Positions 1 through 9,622 of a stretch of DNA of 64,000 nt are shown here, one piece after another. A program made the position numbers and the translations under genes. The notes under the pieces are model-generated. The model was given only the letters and a program-made list of their open reading frames with translations. It had not been told where the DNA came from and made no database searches. Source of the stretch: an uncultured Opitutia bacterium (GTDB lineage Bacteria > Verrucomicrobiota > Verrucomicrobiia > Opitutales > Coraliomargaritaceae); NCBI GenBank assembly GCA_937136395.1, contig CAKZOI010000021.1, forward strand, positions 1 through 64,000. The letters run 5' to 3'. Every line of letters starts with the position of its first letter. Positions within the stretch are counted from its first letter, which is position 1.

Positions 1-1
1 G

Positions 2-208
2 GGACTCCTGCCTAATAATAGCGAGGATGCCGCGCGTATCTACGTGATCGCCGGTAGTTGGGTGAAGTTACGTGATCCGCAAGGCGCGGATCATCTCTAT
101 AAGCAATTAGTGGTACGCTGCCCGCGGACCGAATTAGGACAGGCGGCAATGACGACCAACTGGTTTCCGGAAGTGGATGTGGAAATGATTCAGCCGTTTG
201 TTGACTAG
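2..208 (+). CDS. C-terminal end of a secreted helical-repeat protein, paralogue of the protein at 3952-6015 (partial)
   Basis: The window opens inside this gene; 68 codons and a TAG stop are visible. The translation aligns without gaps to the last 68 residues of the protein at 3952-6015, with 57 identical positions including the blocks GLLPNNSEDAARIYV and AGSWVKLRDPQGA. It is therefore the tail of a close paralogue. No known domain is recognised. The fucose genes and an AraC regulator lie between the two copies on the other strand or downstream. Function is unknown; the repeated occurrence suggests a lineage-specific family. Only the reading frame and the paralogy are firm. Confidence 0.8.
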   Translation, partial: GLLPNNSEDAARIYVIAGSWVKLRDPQGADHLYKQLVVRCPRTELGQAAMTTNWFPEVDVEMIQPFVD

Positions 209-225
209 CTTTTGTGGATTCGGTC

Positions 226-657
226 TCAGACCGGCGTCACTCCTTTTTTGAGGAGGATGTTGCCATATTTAGCGAGTTCGCCGGTCATGACTACGGCGAA
301 GGCGTCTTCGGCGCGGTCGTAAAAGGCAAAACGATCGATGCGCTCGGTTGCGGGGGCACTTGGCACATGCTTTTCGATGGCTGCGCGGTAGTCGGTTTCG
401 ACTTGTGGGTCCAAGGTGTCGCCTTCGACGGCGGCCATCATAAAGAGCGGCGTCGGCACATAGGCGTCTAGCTCGAAGAGTGGTAGAATCGCATCGAGCA
501 GATCGGGGATACGCAGTCCATCGGCGCGGATGACATTGGCATTGAACGATTCAGCCGGGAAGTGCGCATCGGCGAGAATGATTTCATCGCCGTGCCCCAT
601 ACGTGACAGCGTCGCGAGAAGTTCAGGGGAGAGCAGTGGTGAGATTCCTTTAAGCAT
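226..657 (-). CDS. fucU: L-fucose mutarotase (RbsD/FucU family)
   Basis: Interconverts alpha and beta anomers of L-fucose in the cytoplasm so that the isomerase receives its preferred form. The 143-residue length is normal for FucU. The N-terminus reads [14 protein letters not shown], followed by [15 protein letters not shown] with the His and Asp typical of the family, [21 protein letters not shown], and the C-terminal [14 protein letters not shown]. These blocks match E. coli FucU almost word for word. It lies 107 bp downstream of the fucose isomerase gene on the same strand, but a strong hairpin terminator sits between them, so it may depend on read-through or its own promoter. The identification is secure. 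Confidence 0.95.
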   Translation of the reverse strand: MLKGISPLLSPELLATLSRMGHGDEIILADAHFPAESFNANVIRADGLRIPDLLDAILPLFELDAYVPTPLFMMAAVEGDTLDPQVETDYRAAIEKHVPSAPATERIDRFAFYDRAEDAFAVVMTGELAKYGNILLKKGVTPV

Positions 658-714
658 ATTATTTTATGGTGAAATTTAAACAGTAGATTCTGTAGTAGAT
701 AATGATGAGTTCGA

Positions 715-752
715 CAAAAAAACTCCCGTAATGCAGATGCATTACGGGAGTT
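715..752 (-). terminator. Rho-independent terminator after fucI
   Basis: A 15-bp perfect inverted repeat (AACTCCCGTAATGCA and its complement, 2 bases apart) is followed on the minus strand by a run of T. It ends the fucI transcript and separates it from fucU. Confidence 0.85.
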
Positions 753-764
753 GATTTCAAAAGC

Positions 765-2552
765 TTAGCCATAAAGCGGGCCGTAAGACTTGCAGGCGCG
801 GAAGTCGGCACCTTCCAGATCGGCGGTGCCGAAGGCACGCCATGCGCTTGGGCGGAAGATGCGTTCTTCTTCGACGTTGTGCATGTAGACTGGAATGCGC
901 AGCATGGAAGCGAGGGTGATGTAGAGGTCGCCGACGTGGCCAGCAGTCATGACGCAGTGGTTGGCACCCCAGTTATTCATCACTTCGTAAGTCGAGCGGA
1001 ATGCTCCAGCTCCGTTCAGGCGTGGCGCAAACCATGTGGTTGGCCAGGTCGGGTTGGTGCGCTCATCCAGTGCGTTATGCACGTCCTCGGGGAGCTCGAC
1101 CGTCCAGCCTTCAGCAACTTGGAGGCAAGGCCCTAAGCCTGCGGCCAGATTGAGACGGATCATGGTGGCTTTCATGCCGCCTTTGGTTTTGAAGCGTGTG
1201 CTCAAACCGCCACCAGGGAAGTATTCGGTGATGGATGGGTGCCAAGTGGTGTTCTTCAAGCTGGCAGATACTTCCTCGTCGGTAATTTCCCAGAAGGCCT
1301 TCATCGTCGGGTTGCCATCGGCATCCTTTTGATCACCGGTGCCATCGAGTGCGGCGGGTCCGGAGTTGATCAAGTGCAGCAGGCCGTCCGCTGCGACACC
1401 GTCGAGTTGGTGCCCACCGGCAACGCGTGCGACGGCATCGGGACTCCAATAGGTGCGAAGGTCGGCAAAGATTTGCGCGCTATTGGTCAATAATTGACCG
1501 AAGAGCATCCCTGCGCCGTTCAGTGCGTCGTTTTCGGTGGCGACGATGTAGGGTGGGCGTTTGCCGTTCCAATCGAAAGAGGTGTTCAGGATGGCTTCCA
1601 TGAAATCGCCATTCGGGAAGTGGTCGGTCCATTGGCGTTGACCTTGGAAACCGGCGGCAATGGCGTAGTGGCCTTGGGCTTGTTCGCCGTAGCCCGCTTC
1701 TGCGAGCTTTGGGTTGCCGACCATGAGATCACGTGCGATGAGCGCCATCTTGACGGAGTCTTCCCACTCGCTGTCGATCTGCTCACGACTGCGTTGGGTT
1801 TCCTTGCTATTGTAGTCTTTACCCTCGGGGCAGTTCTCCTTCACCCATGCGAGGGCTTTGGCAAATTCTTCTTGGTCGTAAGTGCCTTTGCTCATACGGC
1901 CAGCGAGTTCGGACATATCGATCGCTTCCACGCGCATACCGAGTGTGCGTTCCCAGAAAGTGGTGTCTACCACTGAGCCGGCGATGCCCATCGATGTGCC
2001 ACCCATGGAGAGGTAGGCTTTGCCGCGCATGTAGGCGACGGCGAGCCCGGCACGTGCAAAATTCAGTAGCTTTTCCACGACGTCTTGCGGCATGGTCTCG
2101 TCGCCTGCTTCCTGCACGTCTTTGCCATAGATGCCAAAGGCGGGAATGCCTTTTTGGGTGTGGCCAGCGAGCACGGCCGCAAGATAAACCGCGCCCGGGC
2201 GCTCGGTGCCATTGAAGCCCCAGATCGCTTTCGGACGATGGGTATCCATGTCCATCGTCTCCGAGCCATAACACCAGCAAGGGGTGACGGTGAGGCTCAG
2301 GCCCACGCCTGCGCGCTGGAATTTTTCTTCGCATGTGGCGGCTTCTTTGACTCCACCGATATTGGAGTCGGCGATGACGCATTCGACCGGGCTGCCGTCG
2401 AGGTTACGTAGATTCTCGGAGAAGAGCTTTGCGACACGCTTCGCCATATTCATGGTGGTGTCTTCGAGCGATTCGCGCACGCCACCAAGGCGGCCGTCTA
2501 TGGTTGGGCGAATGCCAATTTTAGGGAAGGTGAATGGGTGTTGGTTCTTCAT
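765..2552 (-). CDS. fucI: L-fucose isomerase
   Basis: Converts L-fucose to L-fuculose, a Mn-dependent ketol isomerisation that is the first step of the phosphorylative fucose pathway; it also accepts D-arabinose in other bacteria. At 595 residues it matches the usual 590 or so. Expected metal and catalytic residues are visible: Glu340 in ATENDALNG, Asp364 in [10 protein letters not shown] and His532 in NHCVMTAGH. The C-terminus ends in YGPLYG as in E. coli FucI. An AraC-type regulator is divergent from it and a mutarotase gene follows. No fuculokinase or aldolase is present in this window, so the rest of the pathway must be elsewhere. Large antisense reading frames inside it are shadows. Confidence 0.97.
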   Translation of the reverse strand: MKNQHPFTFPKIGIRPTIDGRLGGVRESLEDTTMNMAKRVAKLFSENLRNLDGSPVECVIADSNIGGVKEAATCEEKFQRAGVGLSLTVTPCWCYGSETMDMDTHRPKAIWGFNGTERPGAVYLAAVLAGHTQKGIPAFGIYGKDVQEAGDETMPQDVVEKLLNFARAGLAVAYMRGKAYLSMGGTSMGIAGSVVDTTFWERTLGMRVEAIDMSELAGRMSKGTYDQEEFAKALAWVKENCPEGKDYNSKETQRSREQIDSEWEDSVKMALIARDLMVGNPKLAEAGYGEQAQGHYAIAAGFQGQRQWTDHFPNGDFMEAILNTSFDWNGKRPPYIVATENDALNGAGMLFGQLLTNSAQIFADLRTYWSPDAVARVAGGHQLDGVAADGLLHLINSGPAALDGTGDQKDADGNPTMKAFWEITDEEVSASLKNTTWHPSITEYFPGGGLSTRFKTKGGMKATMIRLNLAAGLGPCLQVAEGWTVELPEDVHNALDERTNPTWPTTWFAPRLNGAGAFRSTYEVMNNWGANHCVMTAGHVGDLYITLASMLRIPVYMHNVEEERIFRPSAWRAFGTADLEGADFRACKSYGPLYG

Positions 2553-2666
2553 ATTTTAAGCAGTGGTTTAAACAGTCTCGACTATACTGCAGATCAGACT
2601 TGCTGAATAGAGCGATTATTGGCCTAATATGGATATTATTGAATAAAAATCATTTTGGTTAAAGTC

Positions 2667-3518
2667 ATGGAAACGTTCCCTTTAGAGTTGTCATCGCAGG
2701 TAAAGAAGGGGCGCTATGCCAACTTTACCAGAGGGGCGGAGGGGGTTGAGAGGATCTTCATGGTCGGCTATGAGGAGTGTGCGCCTGAATACAGTATTGA
2801 TCGGTCTGACTTTCCGTTCTGGACTTTGGAATTTATTGTCGGCGGTCAGGGATTTTACCAAGAAGGGCATCTTCAGCGACGCGTGACGCACGGAGCGGTA
2901 TTTGCCTACGGGCCAGGTGTTGGGCAACGCTTTTGGAATGAAACGGAGCGTCCTTTTCGCAAGTATTTCATGGTGAGCGGAGGTAGGGAGTTTCCACTTG
3001 CTTGGCAGGAGGCGGGGGTTGAACCTGGACGCCTACTTCAGTTGGGCAATGCAACACCCGTGGTGGCAATTTTTGATCAGATGTTGGATGAAGGAGCGCG
3101 CAGTGATTCGCAGACGCCGTCGATTATTTCCGGATTGGGGGCGGTGCTGCTCGCCCAAGTGAGTCGCTATAAGGGCACGGCACGAGGGGATCGATCACGC
3201 TCGCGCAAAGTATATGACATAAGCATGGAGATCTTGCAGCGCGATTATCGTAGTTTGCATTCACTCGCGGATCTGGCGCAACGTTCCGGTTATAGCAGTG
3301 AGTATCTCTGTCGGATTTTTAAAAAGTATCATGGCGATTCACCGTATCAGGTGCTGCTGCATCGTAAAATGAGCGCGGCATGGCTCCTGTTGCGGGCAGG
3401 TCAATTACAAGTTGGAGCGGTGGCGAAAGAGTTGGGCTATGACGATCCGTTGCACTTCTCCAGAGTCTTTCGTAAAGTCATGGGGTGCGCCCCCAGTTCG
3501 GTGCACGCGCGGGGCTGA
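2667..3518 (+). CDS. AraC-family transcriptional regulator, probably of fucose use
   Basis: The N-terminal ~150 residues look like a cupin-type sugar-sensing domain (WTLEFIVGGQGFYQEG). The C-terminal ~100 residues hold two helix-turn-helix motifs: SLADLAQRSGYSSEYLCRIFKK and VGAVAKELGYDDPLHFSRVFRK, the standard AraC/XylS arrangement. The ATG at 2667 is preferred over a TTG four codons upstream (2655), giving 283 residues. It is divergent from fucI, with 114 bp between the two starts, so control of fucI is likely by position. The effector, presumably fucose or a derivative, is inference. Confidence 0.9.
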   Translation: METFPLELSSQVKKGRYANFTRGAEGVERIFMVGYEECAPEYSIDRSDFPFWTLEFIVGGQGFYQEGHLQRRVTHGAVFAYGPGVGQRFWNETERPFRKYFMVSGGREFPLAWQEAGVEPGRLLQLGNATPVVAIFDQMLDEGARSDSQTPSIISGLGAVLLAQVSRYKGTARGDRSRSRKVYDISMEILQRDYRSLHSLADLAQRSGYSSEYLCRIFKKYHGDSPYQVLLHRKMSAAWLLLRAGQLQVGAVAKELGYDDPLHFSRVFRKVMGCAPSSVHARG

Positions 3519-3578
3519 GGTGCGATTAGGCTTGGATGCTTCGCCACTAAAAGCTGTCAGGGCATCATATGGTATCGG

Positions 3579-3962
3579 ATGCCGATCGGTGATGAACCGC
3601 GCAATTGGGATGTTCACACTTGGCATGCGGTGATGGCGGGCGTTGCGGATCGATCTGATTGGAAGATTTATGCTGTGCCACAAGCTGCTGGTGCAATTGA
3701 ACTGCAGATCGAATCGACTTCCGCAGTCGAGCAAGCGCCTCCATTTCAGGTAACTGTTCGTTGGGCAGGAGCACAGGCTTTGGCGTGGGATGGGCAGCGC
3801 AATTATGTTGTTAAGAGCACTTTAGACCATGGATTAATGTGGCAATGGCCGGAGCAAATGACGCCTCCGCAATTATCGCAAGGGACGCGCTGGACGATTG
3901 GCTGGTTGCGTCTAGATGAAATGGTAGAACTACAGTTGTCACAGTTACAAGATGCAGAATAA
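3579..3962 (+). CDS. Hypothetical protein, translationally coupled to the next gene
   Basis: A 127-residue soluble, Trp- and Gln-rich protein with no recognised domain, signal peptide or membrane segment. Its stop codon lies inside the next gene: the GATGCAGAATAA sequence ends this frame and starts the 3952 frame, an 11-bp overlap that suggests coupled translation. This overlap and the absence of a better frame support it as real. Its role is unknown; it may be a partner of the secreted protein that follows. Confidence 0.55.
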   Translation: MPIGDEPRNWDVHTWHAVMAGVADRSDWKIYAVPQAAGAIELQIESTSAVEQAPPFQVTVRWAGAQALAWDGQRNYVVKSTLDHGLMWQWPEQMTPPQLSQGTRWTIGWLRLDEMVELQLSQLQDAE

Positions 3963-6015
3963 ACTGACAGCTTACATTATTGCTGTTTTTCAGACGGCTA
4001 TTGTCACCCTTTCTAATGCCTGTGGCCCTTGGCTACCCGCATCTTTCGTGTCGAGGAATGATACGATGTTTTATGAACCACCAACGGTGGGTTTTGCTGC
4101 GGAGCTCCGGCATCTACTCCCTGAATCGGTGCCTCATGAAGCCGTATTAACTGTAGACGAAGAGGAGGCCTTAAGTGCCGAGCAGGAATTGGAGGAAGCT
4201 TTGCTAGCAATGGGTGAATCGCTTTTGAAACGTGAACAGATTGTGCAGGAGTTTCGTTTGTTTCGTCTTCAATTAAATAATGCGAAGCGATATTTGGAAA
4301 CGCCAGTTTTTGATTATCATGCGCCGCCAGTGGATAAAGAAGATCGCGCTGAGCAGTTAGCGTTATTGCAGCAATTGTCTGTGCCTGAAGGTTTACCTGT
4401 TGAATTTGAGTTATATTTAAAGGGGGCCTTGGCATACTTCACTTCTGACGTCTCGAAGGCGCGAGCGTATTGGCAATCGGTATTAAATTTGCCTAAGACT
4501 GAGCGACGCTATCGTTCCGTGATGTCGGCATATATGATTGCAAGAACCAGTGGGTATTCGGCGGCGCAAGATTATCAACGTGTGCGAGAGCTCGTTGCAG
4601 AGGGCTTTGTCGATGCGCAGGGTCTAGCTGCCGCGAGCTACGGAAGAGAGGCTCGGCAGCTGTTATATGGTAGTAATGGTCAATCTCCCCATCGATCCAC
4701 GAAGCACTATAAACGAGCGATGGATTTATACTTTAAACAGTGGCGCGCGGGGTATCCTAACGTCTCGTTTAGTTTGCGTGTCACTGCGAGCATGATTTGG
4801 CGAGAAGCATCAGAGCAGGTGATTGCTGAATTGGTGCAAGATGCTCAGAGTCGAGCGGTATTAACTGCGTATCTATTGACAGTTCGTGATGGGAATTCAG
4901 CTCACAATCGTCGGCGTTTGATGAATGCCTTGCCCGATCCGAAGGTCGTCACGGTTGCAGAAGCAGGGCGCTTTGCATTGTTAGAATATCAACAAAATGA
5001 GTTGGTAGCTTCCAAGCTTTGGCTTAATTATGCGGGGCCTTCTGATGCTCTGGCATTATGGGTGCGAAGTAAGTTACTTTTACGCGATGGAAGAATTAAC
5101 GAGGGACGCACTTTGATGATAGCGTTGACCAAGGAAATGGAAGGCAAGGGTGGAGATTGGCGGCGATTGGATACACGACGAGCATGGGCAGAGCTAGGCA
5201 TGTTGATGCTGCGGGAGTCACGCTACTATGAAGCCGCTGGATGTTTCCAACGCTCGGGTAGCTGGGAAGACGAAGCTTATGTGCTAGAGCGTTTACTTGA
5301 GCGTGATTCATTGATAAAATATGCGAGAACTTTTAAAGGCTCTATGAAGTGTAGAATTTACGATAACGACCGATCGGTTTGTGCTTTAGTGGCTCGTCGC
5401 TTAATGCGAGAAGACCAGTTTGAGGCGGCGATCGAGTTTTTTGATGGGACTGTATTGCTCAAAGCCCGAGAGTATGTAAAAGCCATGCAGTTAGCGAGCG
5501 ATCCCGAAACGAGTGCGTATGTGCGTGCACAGTATTACTGGGATGCTGCTAAAATTATGCGCCATCATGGAATGCAATTATTTGGGACCGAGCTGGAACC
5601 TGACTTCGCGCGTTTCGAAGGAACTTTTGAATGGAGTTCAACTTCGGCGGAACGTTTGAAGGGCTATTATTATGGCGTTAGTAGTTCATTTCATGAAATC
5701 AGCTATGTCACAGATGATGAAAGGGAGCGTCTCCAAAAGACTGAGGTTCACCCGAATAAGCGTTTCCATTATCGCTATCGAGCAATTCAGCTTGCTGAGT
5801 TGGCGGCCGGACTTCTGCCAAACAATAGCGAGGATGCCGCGCGAATTTATGTGGTCGCGGGTAGTTGGGTGAAGCTACGCGATCCGCAAGGTGCGAATCA
5901 TTTGTATAAACAGCTCGTAGTTCGCTGTCCGCATACTGAGTTAGGTATGGCTGCGATGAAAGCAAATTGGTTTCCCGCGGTTGATATTGATGTGATTCAA
6001 CCGTTTGGAGATTAG
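3952..6015 (+). CDS. Secreted protein with helical repeats, function unknown
   Basis: A 687-residue protein starting with a hydrophobic signal sequence that ends in LSNACGPWLP; Cys24 might be a lipidation site, although the residue at -3 is not ideal. The rest is rich in Leu, Ala, Arg and Tyr and reads as alpha-helical repeats similar to TPR (for example RYYEAAGCFQRSGSWEDEAYVLERLL and the C-terminal DAARIYVVAGSWVKLRDPQGANHLYKQLV). No catalytic motif is seen. The last 68 residues are 84 percent identical to the fragment at the start of the window, so it belongs to a duplicated family. It probably sits in the periplasm or at the outer membrane. Its function cannot be told from sequence. Confidence 0.75.
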   Translation: MQNKLTAYIIAVFQTAIVTLSNACGPWLPASFVSRNDTMFYEPPTVGFAAELRHLLPESVPHEAVLTVDEEEALSAEQELEEALLAMGESLLKREQIVQEFRLFRLQLNNAKRYLETPVFDYHAPPVDKEDRAEQLALLQQLSVPEGLPVEFELYLKGALAYFTSDVSKARAYWQSVLNLPKTERRYRSVMSAYMIARTSGYSAAQDYQRVRELVAEGFVDAQGLAAASYGREARQLLYGSNGQSPHRSTKHYKRAMDLYFKQWRAGYPNVSFSLRVTASMIWREASEQVIAELVQDAQSRAVLTAYLLTVRDGNSAHNRRRLMNALPDPKVVTVAEAGRFALLEYQQNELVASKLWLNYAGPSDALALWVRSKLLLRDGRINEGRTLMIALTKEMEGKGGDWRRLDTRRAWAELGMLMLRESRYYEAAGCFQRSGSWEDEAYVLERLLERDSLIKYARTFKGSMKCRIYDNDRSVCALVARRLMREDQFEAAIEFFDGTVLLKAREYVKAMQLASDPETSAYVRAQYYWDAAKIMRHHGMQLFGTELEPDFARFEGTFEWSSTSAERLKGYYYGVSSSFHEISYVTDDERERLQKTEVHPNKRFHYRYRAIQLAELAAGLLPNNSEDAARIYVVAGSWVKLRDPQGANHLYKQLVVRCPHTELGMAAMKANWFPAVDIDVIQPFGD

Positions 6016-6022
6016 ATCTAGA

Positions 6023-6059
6023 CAAAAAGCTCGCTACGCGGTTTGCGAAGCGAGCTTTT
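6023..6059. terminator. Bidirectional terminator between the 3952 gene and metY
   Basis: The hairpin AAAAGCTCGCT / AGCGAGCTTTT has an A run before it and a T run after it, so it can serve both converging genes. Confidence 0.85.
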
Positions 6060-6082
6060 GAATGCAAGAGTTGTTAAGCGAC

Positions 6083-7390
6083 TTAGGCTTTCAGTGCTTG
6101 ATCAAGGTCGGCGAGCAGGTCTGCGATATCCTCAATTCCCACGGAGAGGCGAACAAAGTCAGCAGTAACACCTGTGGATTGTTGTTGTGCTTCGTCGAGC
6201 TGCTGGTGCGTAGTGGTGGCTGGGTGAATCGCGAGGGATTTCGCGTCACCTATATTTGCGAGATGGCTGAATAACTGGAGGCTATCGATGAACTTACGGC
6301 CGGCTTCGAGGCCGCCTTTGAGACCAAATCCAACGAGTGCGCCGTATTTACCTTCGTAGAAATACTTTTTAGCAGCGGCATGATGTGGACTGTTTGGAAG
6401 GCCTGGGAAATTTACCCAGCTGACCGCTTCGTGATCTTGCAAAAATTCAGCGACCTTAAGCGCATTCTCGCAATGACGCTCCATTCGTAAGTGAAGTGTT
6501 TCGATGCCTTGAATATGTAAGAAAGAATTAAATGGTGACGTGCAATTTCCGGTGTCACGTAGCCACTGTAGGCGCATCTTCATAATGTAAGCGATATTGG
6601 CGCCACCAGCGGGTGGGAAGGCTTGAAAGGCATCCCAATGGACGAGTCCGTGGTAACTTGGATCTGGTGAAGTGAACTCATCGAACCGGCCGCTGCCCCA
6701 ATCAAAGTTACCGCCATCGATGACGATTCCGCCAATGCTAGTGCCGTGTCCGCCTAGGTATTTTGTGAGGCTATTGACGACGATATTGGCACCGTGCTCA
6801 AGTGGTCGACAGACTGCAGGTGAGGCGACTGTGTTGTCGATGATTAGTGGCAGTTTTTCTGCTTTGCAAAGTGTCGAGACTTCTTCGAAAGGGAAGATGT
6901 TTAGCTTTGGATTGCCGACAGTATCACCATAGATAGCCTTTGTTCTTGAATCGATTAATGGGGCAAAGCTTGATGGATCTTCTGCATCTGCAAAACGCAC
7001 TTCGATGCCGAGTTTTGGCAATGTGTATTTAAAAAGTGTATACGTGCCGCCGTAGAGTTGAGCGGCGGATACAATGTTATCGCCGGCTTGGGCTATGTTT
7101 AAAATAGCACTGGTTATCGCCGCTTGTCCACTCGCGTGTGCGAGAGCTGCGACGCCGCCTTCAAGTGCTGCGACGCGCTTTTCCAATACGTCGGTCGTGG
7201 GGTTCATGATGCGAGTGTAAATATAGCCGAGCTCCTCAAGGCCAAAGAGTTTGGCGGCGTGGTCGGTGTCGCGAAACATGTAGCTAGTGGTTTGATAGAT
7301 TGGAACTGCGCGTGATCCAGTTTCTGCGTCTGGAGTATGCCCTGCGTGGAGAGACAGAGTGCCGAAGCTAGGTGTGTTCTTTTGTGTCAT
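6083..7390 (-). CDS. metY: O-acetylhomoserine sulfhydrylase (PLP-dependent)
   Basis: Makes homocysteine from O-acetylhomoserine and sulfide, the direct sulfhydrylation route to methionine. It belongs to the Cys/Met metabolism PLP family. Visible features are the N-terminal [25 protein letters not shown], the PLP-phosphate region [12 protein letters not shown], and the Schiff-base lysine in [16 protein letters not shown]. The length of 435 residues and the ~30-residue insertions fit the MetY subgroup rather than cystathionine gamma-synthase. It is the third gene behind a DUF192 lipoprotein and a membrane/TPR protein, 35 bp after the latter. No SAM riboswitch is seen in front of it or at the operon head. 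Confidence 0.93.
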   Translation of the reverse strand: MTQKNTPSFGTLSLHAGHTPDAETGSRAVPIYQTTSYMFRDTDHAAKLFGLEELGYIYTRIMNPTTDVLEKRVAALEGGVAALAHASGQAAITSAILNIAQAGDNIVSAAQLYGGTYTLFKYTLPKLGIEVRFADAEDPSSFAPLIDSRTKAIYGDTVGNPKLNIFPFEEVSTLCKAEKLPLIIDNTVASPAVCRPLEHGANIVVNSLTKYLGGHGTSIGGIVIDGGNFDWGSGRFDEFTSPDPSYHGLVHWDAFQAFPPAGGANIAYIMKMRLQWLRDTGNCTSPFNSFLHIQGIETLHLRMERHCENALKVAEFLQDHEAVSWVNFPGLPNSPHHAAAKKYFYEGKYGALVGFGLKGGLEAGRKFIDSLQLFSHLANIGDAKSLAIHPATTTHQQLDEAQQQSTGVTADFVRLSVGIEDIADLLADLDQALKA

Positions 7391-7425
7391 AATATACTTT
7401 CTAATGTTTAAATCGAGTTATGTGC

Positions 7426-9033
7426 TTAGTTTTGAATACGTTCACGTGCATTTCGTGCATCCCATTGAAGTCCGACTTTGTCATAGAATTTCGCCGCTTC
7501 TTCGAGGAATTCATTATCTGGTTTCGCTTCGCGTAGGATACGTTTATACTCACGCACGGCATTGCTGTTTTGCCCTTCATCACGATAGATTCGCGCTAAG
7601 AGTTTACGTTCTTCAACCAGTTCAGGTCTTGCATCAAGGATCCTATTGAGCATATCAATCTGATCCTCCTCGCTGAGTAGTTCGTTTTCGCCGGTAGCTT
7701 TGATTGTTTCAATAAAGGCTGCCTTTGCTTCCCAAGCGTTTGGCCATTGCTCCGACATCGTTAGCCACATTTGTGAGGGTTGACCAACTTTGTATGCATA
7801 GGTGCCAGTGATGGATAACTGAATGAGCATGAACAGTGAGAATCCCATGATCCAAAGGATTTTACCCGCAGCGCCTAAGCGTCTCATTATTTCGCCTATG
7901 CCACAGAAGATGAGTGCAATGATTGTTGGCAATGCTACGTAGAGCCCATGATCTTCATGCGCGTTTTCACCATTGATAAACTGACCCGTCTGGCTAATGC
8001 CGGCTAGTGATAAAAGTAGAAAGGCAGTTATACCTAGTAAGCCGGCTCTTGCCCAAGATTTGCGGAAATTGATTGCTGTTAGTGCGTAGAAGGGAATGAA
8101 CAGTAGAAATGGTAGCAGGTTTAAGCCGGCTCCAACTTTAAAGTCTTCTGCACTACTGGCCGGGTGAAATAGCCCGACAGTCAACGGGAAGAGTGCCTGT
8201 TTTACAAAGAAAAACATGTTCTCTCCATACATATTGATGGTTTTCGCGGTGTCAGCTGCTTGGGCCGTATTCTGGGTCCAGACACTAATGAATAGCGCAA
8301 TGCAAATCAGTGGTAGCACACGATTGAAGGTGTGGAAGTGTAACTTTTTATTCTGCGTAATAATGATGAAAATCATAATCACTGGAATCGCAATGGCAGC
8401 TGGATGAATCACGCAGGCGACGATTGAGAAGAATAGTGAGGTGAAATAGCCCGAGGCACCACGGTTGCGAATGCCTGCAAGTAGAGCGCATAAGATGAAG
8501 ATGAGGCCGAGGAATTCTGTCCGATAGCCAGGCCAGAATAATGGTTGAAGCACGGCAGGGTGTGTCGCGAAGACTAGGGCGGCTGCAAATGCCGCTGGGG
8601 CTTTCAGGGCTTCTAGGCACTTTAAGAATAAGAATACCGCAATAATATGTAGCAATAGATTGATACCTCGGTGTGCATGTGCTGTGGGTAGCGAAATTGA
8701 TTGTTCCCAGAGATAGCTAGAGGTGGATACGGGATCATGGCTTCGAATCGATTGAATATTCCAAGCGTCTGTCCAGTTTTCCATCGACTGATGCGGCGAG
8801 CGCTCAACGGAATCGTATTTTGTCCAGAGCACATCTGATTGAAACATTGCCGCAAAGGTGCCTATAATAAAAAGAAGTAGGCAAAATTTGGCGAAAAACC
8901 CGACTGGTTTTATCGGCGAGAGATTTGCTCGTTTTCTGCGAGGTGCTGCTCTATCGCGCGGGTCCTCAGGTGGGATGATTAAGTCGCCACGACGAGGTTG
9001 TAGAGGTGTAGGTTCGTAAGTATCTTCCGACAT
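7426..9033 (-). CDS. Polytopic membrane protein with C-terminal TPR region
   Basis: A 535-residue protein with a cytoplasmic Pro/Arg-rich N-terminus, then about nine or ten hydrophobic segments between residues 45 and 400, and a soluble C-terminal region of some 120 residues with TPR-like helices (DARPELVEERKLLARIYRDEGQNSNAVREYKRILREA). The plan resembles bacterial homologues of the TMTC / O-mannosyltransferase-type TPR membrane proteins, but no catalytic motif can be confirmed. Its start shares TAATG with the stop of the upstream DUF192 gene, so the two are cotranscribed. A cell-envelope glycosylation role is only a guess. Confidence 0.75.
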   Translation of the reverse strand: MSEDTYEPTPLQPRRGDLIIPPEDPRDRAAPRRKRANLSPIKPVGFFAKFCLLLFIIGTFAAMFQSDVLWTKYDSVERSPHQSMENWTDAWNIQSIRSHDPVSTSSYLWEQSISLPTAHAHRGINLLLHIIAVFLFLKCLEALKAPAAFAAALVFATHPAVLQPLFWPGYRTEFLGLIFILCALLAGIRNRGASGYFTSLFFSIVACVIHPAAIAIPVIMIFIIITQNKKLHFHTFNRVLPLICIALFISVWTQNTAQAADTAKTINMYGENMFFFVKQALFPLTVGLFHPASSAEDFKVGAGLNLLPFLLFIPFYALTAINFRKSWARAGLLGITAFLLLSLAGISQTGQFINGENAHEDHGLYVALPTIIALIFCGIGEIMRRLGAAGKILWIMGFSLFMLIQLSITGTYAYKVGQPSQMWLTMSEQWPNAWEAKAAFIETIKATGENELLSEEDQIDMLNRILDARPELVEERKLLARIYRDEGQNSNAVREYKRILREAKPDNEFLEEAAKFYDKVGLQWDARNARERIQN

Positions 9034-9551
9034 TAGTTTGCGGGCTTAATTGGGTAATTGCTGAGTTGTTTGTCACGCTGCGTCAGTGCCTCATTTAATT
9101 GGTCTAAATTGATGTGGGCACCAGGTCGGACTTTATTTTTTGCAAACCATCCTTGATTCATCTCTACAGCGATGAGCACTTTACGGCTGTAAGACACAAC
9201 TGGAGTCTCGTCATGTGGATAGAGTGAGCGTATTTCGAGAAGTTTTCCGGAGGCATCAAAGTAACCAATATCTAGCTTGATGAGGGTGTTACGCATCCAA
9301 AATTCCGCTTGCTTCGTTTTAGGAAACAAAAAGAGCATGCCATGATCTGTATCCAAAGATGATCGATGCATAAGTCCAAGCTGCTGTTCAGTAGGTGTGA
9401 GTGCGAGTTGCAAGTGAGCGGTGGCATCGCCGATATTTATAGGGAAGTAAGTATCAGCTGATGCTGGCGTAGTTACTTTAGTTTGTTGAGTGCAAGCAAG
9501 TAAGCAGCAGGCGAGGCTGAAAAGGATAAATATGCGGCAGCAAACTTTCAT
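9033..9551 (-). CDS. DUF192 lipoprotein
   Basis: Contains the compact DUF192 fold, seen as LTPTEQQLGLMHRSSLDTDHGMLFLF, FWMRNTLIKLDIGYFD and VLIAVEMNQGW. The start at 9551 is chosen because it is followed at once by a signal sequence with a lipobox (LACCLLACTQQ). A longer frame from 9602 would put 17 charged residues in front of it. The 172-residue protein should be anchored in the envelope. DUF192 proteins are widespread but without established biochemical function. First gene of the three-gene unit ending in metY; the divergent peptidase gene starts 71 bp away. Confidence 0.85.
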   Translation of the reverse strand: MKVCCRIFILFSLACCLLACTQQTKVTTPASADTYFPINIGDATAHLQLALTPTEQQLGLMHRSSLDTDHGMLFLFPKTKQAEFWMRNTLIKLDIGYFDASGKLLEIRSLYPHDETPVVSYSRKVLIAVEMNQGWFAKNKVRPGAHINLDQLNEALTQRDKQLSNYPIKPAN

Positions 9552-9622
9552 GAAATGGATCTGAATATCAATAGGGCGTGACAGTTCACGAGGTGAAGAC
9601 AAGATTGATAACTCAATCTGTT

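Noticed and set aside
1494-1976. 160-residue plus-strand frame inside fucI
   Set aside because: It is antisense to a clear, conserved enzyme gene and has no family resemblance; the frame arises from codon bias.
1819-2382. 187-residue minus-strand frame inside fucI in another register
   Set aside because: Arg/His-rich composition typical of an out-of-frame shadow of fucI.
3405-3734. 109-residue minus-strand frame over the end of the AraC gene
   Set aside because: Overlaps the AraC helix-turn-helix region and the next plus-strand gene, with no start signal or family match.
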